Assembly: GCF_020510585.1 (NCBI RefSeq)
Contig: NZ_CP075190.1
Coordinates: forward strand, 3,718,001 to 3,782,000
Origin: Ferribacterium limneticum
GTDB lineage: Bacteria > Pseudomonadota > Gammaproteobacteria > Burkholderiales > Rhodocyclaceae
DNA length: 64,000 bases
Direction: 5' to 3'
Shown here: piece by piece, positions 46,243 through 54,255 of the stretch
How the letters are laid out: every line of letters begins with the position of its first letter
How positions within the stretch are numbered: the stretch's first letter is position 1
Position numbers and translations under genes: made by a program
The notes under the pieces: model-generated
The model's database searches: none
Told to the model about the DNA's origin: nothing
The model's input: the letters and a program-made list of their open reading frames with translations, nothing else

Positions 46243-46911
46243 ATGACCCAGGACGAACTCAAACAGGCCGTCGCCCAGGCCGCCGCCGACTACGTCGCGC
46301 AGACGGCACCGGCCGGCAGCATCATCGGCGTCGGCACCGGCTCGACGGCCAATTTCTTCATCGATGCCCTGGCTCCGCTCAAGGACAAATACAAGGGCGC
46401 CGTGGCCAGTTCGGAAGCCACCCGCCAGCGCCTGGAAGGCCATGGCATCACGGTGTTCGACCTCAACGACGTCGACGACATCCCGGTTTACGTCGATGGC
46501 GCCGACGAAATCGATGCCGGCCTCAACATGATCAAGGGCGGTGGCGGCGCACTGACGCGCGAGAAGATCGTCGCCGCCGTGGCCCGCGAATTCGTCTGCA
46601 TCTGCGACGACTCCAAGCTGGTCGACGTCATGGGCAAGTTCCCGCTGCCGGTCGAAGTCATCCCCATGTCGTGCGCCCATGTCGCCCGCGAACTGGCCAA
46701 GCTGGGCGCCACCCCGGTGCTGCGCGAAGGCTTCGTGACCGACAACGGCAACCTGATTCTCGACGTCAAAGGCCTGGCCATCACCGACCCGAAAGGTCTT
46801 GAAGCGCAGATCAATCAGATCACCGGCGTCGTCACCAACGGCCTGTTCGCCCTGCGCCCGGCCAACCTGCTGCTGCTCGGCACGGCCGAAGGCGTCAAGA
46901 CGATTCGCTGA
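46243..46911 (+). CDS. rpiA: Ribose-5-phosphate isomerase A
   Basis: This 222-residue protein has [15 protein letters not shown], the YVDGADEID motif with the catalytic Asp, and [16 protein letters not shown]. It interconverts ribose-5-phosphate and ribulose-5-phosphate. Length is normal. AGGAGCACAGC precedes the start. It stands alone ahead of a phasin gene. Confidence 0.96.
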   Translation: MTQDELKQAVAQAAADYVAQTAPAGSIIGVGTGSTANFFIDALAPLKDKYKGAVASSEATRQRLEGHGITVFDLNDVDDIPVYVDGADEIDAGLNMIKGGGGALTREKIVAAVAREFVCICDDSKLVDVMGKFPLPVEVIPMSCAHVARELAKLGATPVLREGFVTDNGNLILDVKGLAITDPKGLEAQINQITGVVTNGLFALRPANLLLLGTAEGVKTIR

Positions 46912-46973
46912 TTCATTTTTTTGTCACATCAGGGGGCTAATCTCCGACGGTCAAACACCGTCGGGAGCCCCCC

Positions 46974-47540
46974 ATGTATTTGTCCTCTCATGAAATCGCC
47001 CGAAGCCGCGAACACGCGCTGGACAATCTGCTCGATCTGTCGGCGGCCTATATCGATGCCAGCCAGCGTTTTTCCGAGCTGATTTCCAGTAACAGCCGCG
47101 AAGCCGTCCATCACGGCAGCCGGCACTTCGCGCAAGTGGGCCACGGCCAACTGGAGACGATGACCCAGTTCCCGACCACTGTCTGGCTGGACAGCGCCGC
47201 CCGCACCAGTCGCTTGCTGGACGGCGCGCTGGCCATCATCGGCGAAACGCACAAGGCGATGATTCGCAACGCCGAATCCCAAGTACGCATGCTTGATGAA
47301 ATCGTTTTCGCGACCATCAATCGCTCCGCCAAATCCAGCCCATGGGAAGCCGAATTTGCCCTGCAGGCGATGAAGGGCACCTTGCAAAGCGCCGAGCAGA
47401 CCTTGCGCGGAATCAGTGAGGCAGCCATCGAAACGGTAACTTTGGCTGAAAACGAAATCCATCAAACGACCGAAATCATCGCGCCCAGCGCACCGGCCCC
47501 GCGCCGCCGTGCCGCATCAAGCAAAAAGGCTGCTGCCTGA
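46974..47540 (+). CDS. Phasin-family protein
   Basis: This 188-residue, almost entirely helical protein has the heptad-rich look of phasins (SREHALDNLLDLSAAYIDAS, QRFSELISSNSREAVHH) and an Ala/Lys C-terminal tail (PRRRAASSKKAAA). Phasins coat polyhydroxyalkanoate granules, which suits a storage-polymer-forming betaproteobacterium. No PHA synthase is in view. A strong terminator follows its stop. Confidence 0.75.
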   Translation: MYLSSHEIARSREHALDNLLDLSAAYIDASQRFSELISSNSREAVHHGSRHFAQVGHGQLETMTQFPTTVWLDSAARTSRLLDGALAIIGETHKAMIRNAESQVRMLDEIVFATINRSAKSSPWEAEFALQAMKGTLQSAEQTLRGISEAAIETVTLAENEIHQTTEIIAPSAPAPRRRAASSKKAAA

Positions 47541-47571
47541 CGTCATAAGAAAAAAGCACTCTTTCCATTCT

Positions 47572-47596
47572 GCCCGGCCCTGCCGGGCTTTTTTTC
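47572..47596 (+). terminator. Rho-independent terminator after the phasin gene
   Basis: GCCCGGC and GCCGGGC form a 7-bp GC stem with a 3-base loop, followed directly by a run of 7 T and CTCC. Confidence 0.85.
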
Positions 47597-47679
47597 TCCG
47601 GTTTCCGGTGGAAAGATTGACGCCGGGCGCTGCCATCGCCCAGACTCTCCCGCTGTTACAGGAAACGGACGCTCCGCGC

Positions 47680-48456
47680 ATGCCCACCAGCAACTGGCAC
47701 ATTTACGACCATTACGGCTACGCCTTCCTGGCCGTCGTTGGCACCTTTGCCGCCGTCGCCGCCGTGCAATGGGCGCTGCACCGGCCACGCTGGGCGGGCT
47801 GGATCGCCTCGCTGCAGGGTGTCGCTCCGCCCTTCATCAACATCATCGGCGTGCTCTTCGGGCTGACCCTGGCCTTTCTCGCCAACGACACGTGGAGCGC
47901 CCACGACCGGGCGATGAATGCCGTGTTCAAGGAAGCCGATTCGCTGCGCAGCATTGCCGTGCTCTCTGAGCAACTGGCCGAGCCGCTGCGTGGTGAAGTG
48001 CGCGGCGCCGTGTCGCGCTACGGCCGGGCCAGCGCCGGCGAATGGCCAATGCTGGCGGCACGGCAGTCGAGCGGCGAAGTGACCGCCCTGGCCGATGCGC
48101 TGCTCACCCTGCTGGCCAGCCCGAAGGTGGCAGCCGCGGCCGGCGAGAACGTGCAGGCGCTGATGCTGCGCAAGGCCATCGAAATTCGCGACGAGCGTGA
48201 CCTGCGCATCGGCCTCAGCCAGACCCACGTCAATCCGCTCAAGTGGCTGGGCATGGCCTTTCTCGGTTTCCTGACCCTGCTCTCGGTTTCCGTCGTCCAT
48301 GTCGACAAGCCGCGGGCGGCGATGGTCGCAGTGATATTGTTTGCCCTGGCCGCCGCACCGACAGCCGCCATCGTGCTGGTTCAGGGTAATCCTTTCCAGC
48401 AGCCAACCTCGGTGACGCCGGCGCCCATTGTCGAGGCGGTGGCCGACAGGCCATAG
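47680..48456 (+). CDS. DUF4239-like membrane protein
   Basis: This 258-residue protein starts at ATG 47680, though no close ribosome site is evident and a start slightly upstream is possible. Hydrophobic segments at about 12-29 and 42-60 are followed by a helical region (HDRAMNAVFKEADSLRSIAVLS), and two more helices near 185-230. This arrangement fits DUF4239 proteins (bestrophin-like). Function unknown. It follows the phasin terminator. Confidence 0.7.
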   Translation: MPTSNWHIYDHYGYAFLAVVGTFAAVAAVQWALHRPRWAGWIASLQGVAPPFINIIGVLFGLTLAFLANDTWSAHDRAMNAVFKEADSLRSIAVLSEQLAEPLRGEVRGAVSRYGRASAGEWPMLAARQSSGEVTALADALLTLLASPKVAAAAGENVQALMLRKAIEIRDERDLRIGLSQTHVNPLKWLGMAFLGFLTLLSVSVVHVDKPRAAMVAVILFALAAAPTAAIVLVQGNPFQQPTSVTPAPIVEAVADRP

Positions 48457-48467
48457 GCGCACCGGGC

Positions 48468-48505
48468 GATTTCATTTTTGGGCTTTTTTTCGGGTTGACC
48501 GCAAC
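48468..48505 (+). repeat. Dispersed 40-bp repeat, copy 8 (abutting a start codon)
   Basis: Reads GATTTCATTTTTGGGC, T-run, CGGGTTGACCGCAAC and is followed at once by the ATG of the patatin gene. Confidence 0.85.
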
Positions 48506-49531
48506 ATGCACGCAAAAACCAACAAGACCAGCCCGCTCAACCTCGCCCTGCAGGGCGGCGGCGCCCACGGGGCATTCACCTGGGGCGTGCTCGACGCGCT
48601 GCTGGAAGATTCGGCCTTCACCTTCGAAGGCGTCAGCGGGACCAGTGCCGGGGCGATGAATGCGCTGTGTCTGGCGCACGGCTTGATGACCGGCGGCCGC
48701 GACGGCGCCCGGGAAACGCTGGCCCGCTTCTGGACCAGCGTCGCCGCCAGTTCGCCCTTCGCCAAGTCCGGCGATGCCGGCGGCGAGGTCAGCCAGGCCC
48801 TGAAACTGATGCTGCTGTGGACCAACCATCTGAGTCCCGAGCAGCTCAACCCCTTCGACCTCAACCCCTTGCGCGACATTCTCGGCGAACAATTCGACTT
48901 CGCCCGCCTGCGCCGCGAATCCCCGGTCAAGCTGTTCATCGCCGCCACCCACGCCAACTCCGGCAAGCTGCGACTGTTCCGCAACCATGAGTTGTCGGTC
49001 GACACCCTGCTCGCCTCGGCCTGCCTGCCGACCATCCACCGGAGCATCGTCATCGATGGCGAGCCCTACTGGGACGGCGGCTACAGCGCCAACCCGGCGG
49101 TCTTTCCGCTGGCCTACCAGTGCGCCTCGCCGGACATCCTGCTCGTCCTGCTCACACCGCTGCGCTACACGGAAACGCCGGCTTCGGCCGCGGACATCCG
49201 GTACCGCCTGCTCGAACTGTCGTTCAACGCGACTTTCCTGCGCGAAATGCGGATGTTTGCCCACCTGCGCGAGGAAGTCAGCGCCTCATGGCTATCAAAA
49301 TGGCTGCCCGTCGGCCGACTTGAGCGGCGCATCGAACAGCTGAGATTCCATGCCATCACGGCCGACGCCCTGCTCGGCGAACTGCCGCCCGGCAGCAAGC
49401 TGGCCGTCAACCTGCCCTTTTTCGAGAGCCTGCGCGACAGCGGCCGCGAGCATGCGCAAGCCTGGCTCGACGCGCATCGAAGCAGCATCGGGGAACGCGC
49501 CACGCTCGATCTGGGGCAGCTTTTCTACTGA
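48506..49531 (+). CDS. Patatin-like phospholipase
   Basis: This 341-residue protein has the patatin catalytic set: GGGAHGAF oxyanion loop, nucleophile in GVSGTSAGAMNA, and a DGG (WDGGYSANPAVF) with the catalytic Asp. Patatins are Ser/Asp lipid acyl hydrolases. The ATG at 48506 follows a dispersed repeat directly; no ribosome site is visible and an in-frame reading through the repeat to 48428 also exists. The later start suits the family better, but translation initiation is uncertain. Confidence 0.85.
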   Translation: MHAKTNKTSPLNLALQGGGAHGAFTWGVLDALLEDSAFTFEGVSGTSAGAMNALCLAHGLMTGGRDGARETLARFWTSVAASSPFAKSGDAGGEVSQALKLMLLWTNHLSPEQLNPFDLNPLRDILGEQFDFARLRRESPVKLFIAATHANSGKLRLFRNHELSVDTLLASACLPTIHRSIVIDGEPYWDGGYSANPAVFPLAYQCASPDILLVLLTPLRYTETPASAADIRYRLLELSFNATFLREMRMFAHLREEVSASWLSKWLPVGRLERRIEQLRFHAITADALLGELPPGSKLAVNLPFFESLRDSGREHAQAWLDAHRSSIGERATLDLGQLFY

Positions 49532-49577
49532 GCGAGGCGACGATCGGGAACAGCGCTGGCGCGACGCCGGTCTGCGT

Positions 49578-51413
49578 TCAGTTCACGTAGCGATTGTTCG
49601 CCGGTTGTGCCTCGGCACAGCCGATCCGCCGGCGTTCGACAAAGAGGCTGCCGCCCATCGGCTCATTGGCCGGATCCTTGGCTTTTTTCTTCGCCTGTTT
49701 TTTGGCGGCCGAGGCAGCTGCCGCGACTTCGCGGTGCGATTCGCAATCGCCCGGACCCACTTTCACGGCACCGATGGAGAGCGTTGGCAAGGCCTGAAAA
49801 CTGAGCTCCCCGCGCCGGTTTTCGGCCATGTAGCCACCGCGCAGGCGCTCCTCGACGCCGAGCATGTTGCCCATGGCCTGGGCAAAGGTGCTGATCACTT
49901 GCCAGCAGCGCATTTCCCAGTCGTCGCTGCGGAAAATGACGAAGAAATCGTCGCCGCCGATATGGCCGACGAAATCAATCTGCGGATCGGTCGCCTCGCA
50001 GATCAGACGGGCCAGGGTATGGATCACGTCGTCGCCGCGCCGGTAGCCGAAGGCATCGTTGTAGGGCTTGAAATTGTCGATGTCGATATAGGCCGCGATG
50101 AACGGATGCCCGGCTGCCAGCATGCGGTCGACGTGCTCGTTGATCGGCACGTTGCCCGGCAACTGGGTCAGCGGGTTGGCGTAGCGGGCGGCGCTGATCT
50201 GCATTTCGGTGATCGTCGCCATCAGGTCATGACTGCTGCCGACGCCGATGTACTTGCCATGGGCGGTGACGATGAAACCGTCGAACAGGTAGTGCTTGGG
50301 CGCTACCGAGAGCATCATCGCCAGCTCCTGGATCGTCGCATATTGATCGACGACGAGCGGCGCGTGATCCATGAACAGCTCACAACTCTTGCGGCCAAAC
50401 AGTTCCTTGCGAAATGGGCGGGCAAAACGGTCGATCATGCTGTGCCGATTGATCATGCCGACCGGCTGGGTGCCCTGGACGACCGGCAGCACATCGAGAT
50501 CGGGGTCGGCCTCGAAGCGGGCAATGACCGAGACGTTGCTGGCATTCATCGGCACCGGTTCGATCGGCCGGGCCAGGTTGCGCGCCGTCGGCAGCTTTCC
50601 CGGGCCGCCGGTCATCGGCGACAGGGACAGCGATTGCTGATCGAGCGCAGTCAGCGTCTGCCCGGCCAACTGGCGCAGGGGGTGGGCTTCCGGCCGGGCA
50701 ATGAAATAACCCTGACCACAGGCGATACCCATGTCGCGGACGCAGATGAAGTCTTCTGTGCGCTCGACACCTTCGGCCACGAGCAGGGCGTTGCAGATCT
50801 CGGCCAGATCCTGCATGGCGCGCACGAAATGGAACTTGATCCGGTCATCGGCGATGCCGTTGATGAAATGCTTGTCGATCTTGACAAACTCGGGCCGCAA
50901 CTCGGACCACATGCGCAGATTGGCAAACCCCTCGCCGAGATCGTCGATGGCGAACTGAAAGCCGCGCCCCCGGTAATGCAGCAAGGCCTCCAGGATGCCC
51001 GGCATGTCGGTGATCTTCTGGTTCTCGGTGAGCTCGATGACAATGCGGTTCGGCGCAATGGCCAGTTCGCTGAGCAGGGCGCGGGTATGGCCGTTCATCA
51101 GGCGGTCGTCGAGCAGGCAGCCCGGGGTCACATTGAGAAACAGGCGACCGGGCAAACGCTGGGCGGCGAAGGCGCGCAGGCTGGCCTCGCGGCAGGCGTG
51201 TTCAAGGTCCAGCGTCATGTCGTTGCGCGCCGCGACGCTGAACAGCTGATCCGGGCGATGCAAGGGACTATCCTCCGGCCCGCGAATCAGCGCCTCATAG
51301 CCGAGAATGGCCCGTACACGAAAATCGAGAATCGGCTGAAAGACCGGATACAGGAGTCCCTCGGCCATGATCCGCCGAAGTTCGGCGGCTTCATCATCGA
51401 TCAGAACGATCAT
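49578..51413 (-). CDS. EAL-CBS-GGDEF domain protein with degenerate GGDDF
   Basis: This 611-residue protein has an N-terminal EAL domain (about 15-245: YEALIRG, TENQK, IDDLGEG, AEGVE), a CBS-type pair (about 270-395) and a C-terminal GGDEF domain (about 410-560) whose signature reads GGDDF. The order is that of the YkuI/FimX-like group with CBS. The Asp-for-Glu change in the GGDEF site may remove cyclase activity and leave a GTP-sensing role, while EAL looks mostly intact. An Ala/Lys linker ends the protein. It could regulate c-di-GMP turnover. Confidence 0.88.
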   Translation of the reverse strand: MIVLIDDEAAELRRIMAEGLLYPVFQPILDFRVRAILGYEALIRGPEDSPLHRPDQLFSVAARNDMTLDLEHACREASLRAFAAQRLPGRLFLNVTPGCLLDDRLMNGHTRALLSELAIAPNRIVIELTENQKITDMPGILEALLHYRGRGFQFAIDDLGEGFANLRMWSELRPEFVKIDKHFINGIADDRIKFHFVRAMQDLAEICNALLVAEGVERTEDFICVRDMGIACGQGYFIARPEAHPLRQLAGQTLTALDQQSLSLSPMTGGPGKLPTARNLARPIEPVPMNASNVSVIARFEADPDLDVLPVVQGTQPVGMINRHSMIDRFARPFRKELFGRKSCELFMDHAPLVVDQYATIQELAMMLSVAPKHYLFDGFIVTAHGKYIGVGSSHDLMATITEMQISAARYANPLTQLPGNVPINEHVDRMLAAGHPFIAAYIDIDNFKPYNDAFGYRRGDDVIHTLARLICEATDPQIDFVGHIGGDDFFVIFRSDDWEMRCWQVISTFAQAMGNMLGVEERLRGGYMAENRRGELSFQALPTLSIGAVKVGPGDCESHREVAAAASAAKKQAKKKAKDPANEPMGGSLFVERRRIGCAEAQPANNRYVN

Positions 51414-51564
51414 TTTTTTCTTTCATGGCAACTTGGCAGGCAGTTTAGAAAGGCTGTGTTGCAGCGCTGTGACAGCCGAGACGAAGCAGGCAATTGAATT
51501 CGGTCATCTTCCCGAAACATGGGAAGGACATGCTGAGCCTCATCTTCGACACCCGGAGCTTGCG

Positions 51565-51804
51565 ATGACTGAAACCCTGTTCTGCTACTGCTGCCGCGTC
51601 CATCACGACAAGAGCCAGATGCGCCTGTTCCCGACCCGCCAGGGCTATCGCTGGCGTTGCCTGCGCAGCATCGAGGCAGCGGCGAGCAGTCGCCGGGAGC
51701 GCGATGCCTTCGGCCAGAAACAATCCGAGATCAATCGCGAAACCGCCCGCCGGGCCGCCGAGTTCGGCCTGCATCTGCGCCAGGTTCAGCCGTTCGCCCC
51801 CTGA
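51565..51804 (+). CDS. Small Cys-containing protein
   Basis: This 79-residue protein is read from ATG 51565 (GGAG 7 bases upstream). It has FCYCCRVHHDKSQMRLF, GYRWRCLRSIEAA and a charged C-terminal helix (SRRERDAFGQKQSEIN). The CxCC-x2-HH then C pattern suggests a small zinc-binding fold. The function is unknown. It ends 8 bases before the GNAT gene, so the two may be co-transcribed. Confidence 0.6.
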   Translation: MTETLFCYCCRVHHDKSQMRLFPTRQGYRWRCLRSIEAAASSRRERDAFGQKQSEINRETARRAAEFGLHLRQVQPFAP

Positions 51805-51812
51805 AGCAAACG

Positions 51813-52262
51813 ATGGGAAAAATTCGCATCGACACGCTGGACACCAGCAGTCCGGCCCTCCTCGAAGCGAGCGTGACGCTGATCTTCAACGCCTTCGCCG
51901 ACCCCGAACGCTACAGCGCCGAGCGCGTCGCCAAGGAACTGCGCGGCGGCGACAGCGTCTTCTACCGACGTTTCTTCGTCGCCATGGATGCCGGTGAAAT
52001 CATCGCCGTCGGTGGCGTCAAGGCCGCCGACTGGGCCTCCAGCACCCATATCCTCTACCTCTCGGCGGTCACCCCGGAACGCCGTGGCAAGGGCATCGGC
52101 CGCGCCCTGATCAAGGCGCGCCTCGACTGGCTGGAGGAAAATTTCAAGTCCGGGCGCATCCTCGTTTCGGCTGCCAAGACCAGGCGCTTCCGCGATCTGG
52201 GCTTCACCGAAGTGCGCAACAGCGCCATCGACGGACGGCATTTGCTCGTCCGGAAGTTCTAG
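51813..52262 (+). CDS. GNAT-family N-acetyltransferase
   Basis: This 149-residue protein is read from ATG 51813. The acetyl-CoA site motif is TPERRGKGIGRALIKARLDW, preceded by a strand (ILYLSAV). Substrate cannot be predicted. It follows the small Cys-containing gene by 8 bases and is followed by a dispersed repeat. Confidence 0.85.
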   Translation: MGKIRIDTLDTSSPALLEASVTLIFNAFADPERYSAERVAKELRGGDSVFYRRFFVAMDAGEIIAVGGVKAADWASSTHILYLSAVTPERRGKGIGRALIKARLDWLEENFKSGRILVSAAKTRRFRDLGFTEVRNSAIDGRHLLVRKF

Positions 52263-52265
52263 CCG

Positions 52266-52307
52266 GATTTCATTTTTGGCCATTTTTCCCGGTTGACCGT
52301 GGCATTC
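52266..52307 (+). repeat. Dispersed 40-bp repeat, copy 9
   Basis: Reads GATTTCATTTTTGGCC, spacer, CCCGGTTGACCGTGGCATTC. It directly follows the GNAT stop, upstream of the small membrane protein. Confidence 0.88.
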
Positions 52308-52413
52308 ATCTGCCCGCAACCGAGATACAAAAAATCCGTCATGCCCCTGCAATATTGGCTGACGATAGTTGCAAGGCTGACCAAGCCGACAACCAGCCGC
52401 TCAAGGAGAACCC

Positions 52414-52584
52414 ATGGACAAGCAGAACCATAGCGACATCGCCGCCTTTCCCGAACTGTTCGACGGGCTGGAGCAATTCATCGAAGAACAGGCCAGCGGC
52501 CTCAAACGGACCAGCGCCATCCTGGCCGTTACCGCCATGGGCGGCGGCATGCTGATCTTCTACGCGTTGAGCAAGATCGCCTGA
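52414..52584 (+). CDS. Small membrane protein (56 residues)
   Basis: This short gene is read from ATG 52414 with AAGGAG 7 bases upstream. The 56-residue product begins MDKQNHSDIAAFPEL and has one hydrophobic segment of about 36-55 (AILAVTAMGGGMLIFYAL). A strong ribosome site and a following terminator support it. Function unknown; small single-span proteins are often stress or assembly factors. Confidence 0.6.
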   Translation: MDKQNHSDIAAFPELFDGLEQFIEEQASGLKRTSAILAVTAMGGGMLIFYALSKIA

Positions 52585-52590
52585 ACAACA

Positions 52591-52615
52591 AAAATCCCGC
52601 CGCAGCGGGATTTTT
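52591..52615. terminator. Bidirectional rho-independent terminator
   Basis: AAAATCCCGC and GCGGGATTTT form a 10-bp stem around CGCA, T-rich on the right side and A-rich on the left. It separates the converging small membrane protein and yggX. Confidence 0.85.
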
Positions 52616-52632
52616 CATGAACTAACCGTAGC

Positions 52633-52905
52633 TCAGGGCTTCGGCGGCACGTAGCCCTGAATCTGGTCGGCGCCTTCGCCGAAGAAATGCTTTTCCAGCT
52701 GTTCGGCCAGGTACTTGCGATGCTTGGCATCGACCAGATTGAGACGATTCTCGTTGATGAGCATGGTCTGCATCTTGATCCACTGCTGCCAGGCTTCCTT
52801 CGAAACGTTTTCAAAAACTCTCTGGCCGAGCGCACCCGGGTAGGGTGGCTGATCGAGGCCTTCGGCCTCGCGGCCGAGCTTGATGCAATTGACGGTACGT
52901 GCCAT
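52633..52905 (-). CDS. yggX: Oxidative damage protection protein YggX (Fe(II) trafficking)
   Basis: This 90-residue protein has [18 protein letters not shown] and [31 protein letters not shown], the full YggX signature. It protects iron-sulfur clusters, in part through Cys7. Length is normal. It lies 30 bases downstream of argA. Confidence 0.96.
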   Translation of the reverse strand: MARTVNCIKLGREAEGLDQPPYPGALGQRVFENVSKEAWQQWIKMQTMLINENRLNLVDAKHRKYLAEQLEKHFFGEGADQIQGYVPPKP

Positions 52906-52935
52906 GTGAAACTCCGTGGGGGTTGATGCGGGGAA

Positions 52936-54255
52936 TTATAAGGTCTTGAACAGCACCTTGGAACGCCGCTGATAGTTGTACATGTCGCGCTTGTTGGCCG
53001 GCAGGTCATCGACCGTGCCGAGCTTGAAGCCGCGCTCGACAAACCAGTGCTCGGTACGCGTAGTCAGCACGAACAACCGCTTGATGCCGGCCTTGCGGGC
53101 ACGCTGCTCGATGCGCAGCATCAACTGCTCGCCATAGCCCCATTCGCGGTGCTCGTGACTAACCGCCAGACAGGCCAGTTCAGCCTCATGATCTGAATGG
53201 GTGTAGAGCGCGGCGCAGCCGACGATGATGCCGTCGTGCAGCATGATCGAAAAATGGTCGATTTCGCGCTCGAGCAGTTCGCGCGGCCGATGGACGAGGA
53301 TGCCTTCCTGTTCCATCGGCTCGATCAGCGCGATCAGCGCGGCGATGTCGTCCGGCTTGGCTTCGCGGATATTTTCCAGCGATTCGCGAGTGACCACGGT
53401 GCCGACACCATCGTGCGTGAACAACTCGCGCAACAGCGCGCCATCCTGCTCGAAACTGATCAGGTGCACGCGGCCGACGCCGGTCCGGCTGGCCCGCACG
53501 GCGCAGGGCAGGTAGCGCTTGATGTCGGCCGACAGCCAGTCGGCATCGCGCAGCATTTGCGATGCTTCGTCGGCCGTCATGGCGTCAAGAAGTTCGCCTT
53601 CCTTGTCGGTGACACCGCGACTGTCGGTCAGGTAAACCAGCTTGTCGGCCCGGATGGCGATGGCTACCGCTTCGGCCGCTTCTTCCATCTGCAGGTTGAA
53701 AATCTCGCCGGTCGGCGACGGCCCCTCGCAATTGAGCAGCACGATGTTACCCAGGCCGAGCTGGGCGTTGATGCCCTCGCTATCGACCTTGCGCACCTTG
53801 CCGGCATACTGCATGTCGATGCCGTCGAGCACGCCGATGGGCTGGCCGGTGATGAAATTGCCGCCGATGACGCGGATGCGGCTGTTGGCCATCGGCGTAT
53901 TCGGCAAGCCCTGCGACAGCATGGCCTCGATTTCGAGATAAACGCTGCCCACCGCATCGAGCACGCAATCCAGCGCCTCGGCGTCGGTCACCCGATAGCC
54001 GCGGTGATAGACCGACTCCAGGTTCTTCTCGCGCAGCTCTTCCTCGATCTGCGGTCGCGCCCCATGCACCAGCACCAGGCGGATACCCAGGCTGACCAGC
54101 AGATTGACGTCGTAAGCCAGCGTCTTGGCGAACTCGCTGGCCACCGCCTTGCCACCGAAGGCAATGACGAAGGTCTTGCCGCGAAAAGCGTTGATGTAGG
54201 GCGTGACCGCCCGGAACCAGGAGACGAAGTGCTCGTCGTAAGGGGTATCGCTCAT
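52936..54255 (-). CDS. argA: N-acetylglutamate synthase
   Basis: This 439-residue protein combines an amino-acid-kinase domain (about 20-280, FVIAFGGKAV, LVLVHGARPQIEEEL) and a GNAT domain (about 290-435, ACLAVSHEHREWGYGEQLM). It makes N-acetylglutamate, the first step of arginine synthesis. Size and domain order match ArgA. It overlaps the PPK2 gene upstream by 4 bases. Confidence 0.95.
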   Translation of the reverse strand: MSDTPYDEHFVSWFRAVTPYINAFRGKTFVIAFGGKAVASEFAKTLAYDVNLLVSLGIRLVLVHGARPQIEEELREKNLESVYHRGYRVTDAEALDCVLDAVGSVYLEIEAMLSQGLPNTPMANSRIRVIGGNFITGQPIGVLDGIDMQYAGKVRKVDSEGINAQLGLGNIVLLNCEGPSPTGEIFNLQMEEAAEAVAIAIRADKLVYLTDSRGVTDKEGELLDAMTADEASQMLRDADWLSADIKRYLPCAVRASRTGVGRVHLISFEQDGALLRELFTHDGVGTVVTRESLENIREAKPDDIAALIALIEPMEQEGILVHRPRELLEREIDHFSIMLHDGIIVGCAALYTHSDHEAELACLAVSHEHREWGYGEQLMLRIEQRARKAGIKRLFVLTTRTEHWFVERGFKLGTVDDLPANKRDMYNYQRRSKVLFKTL

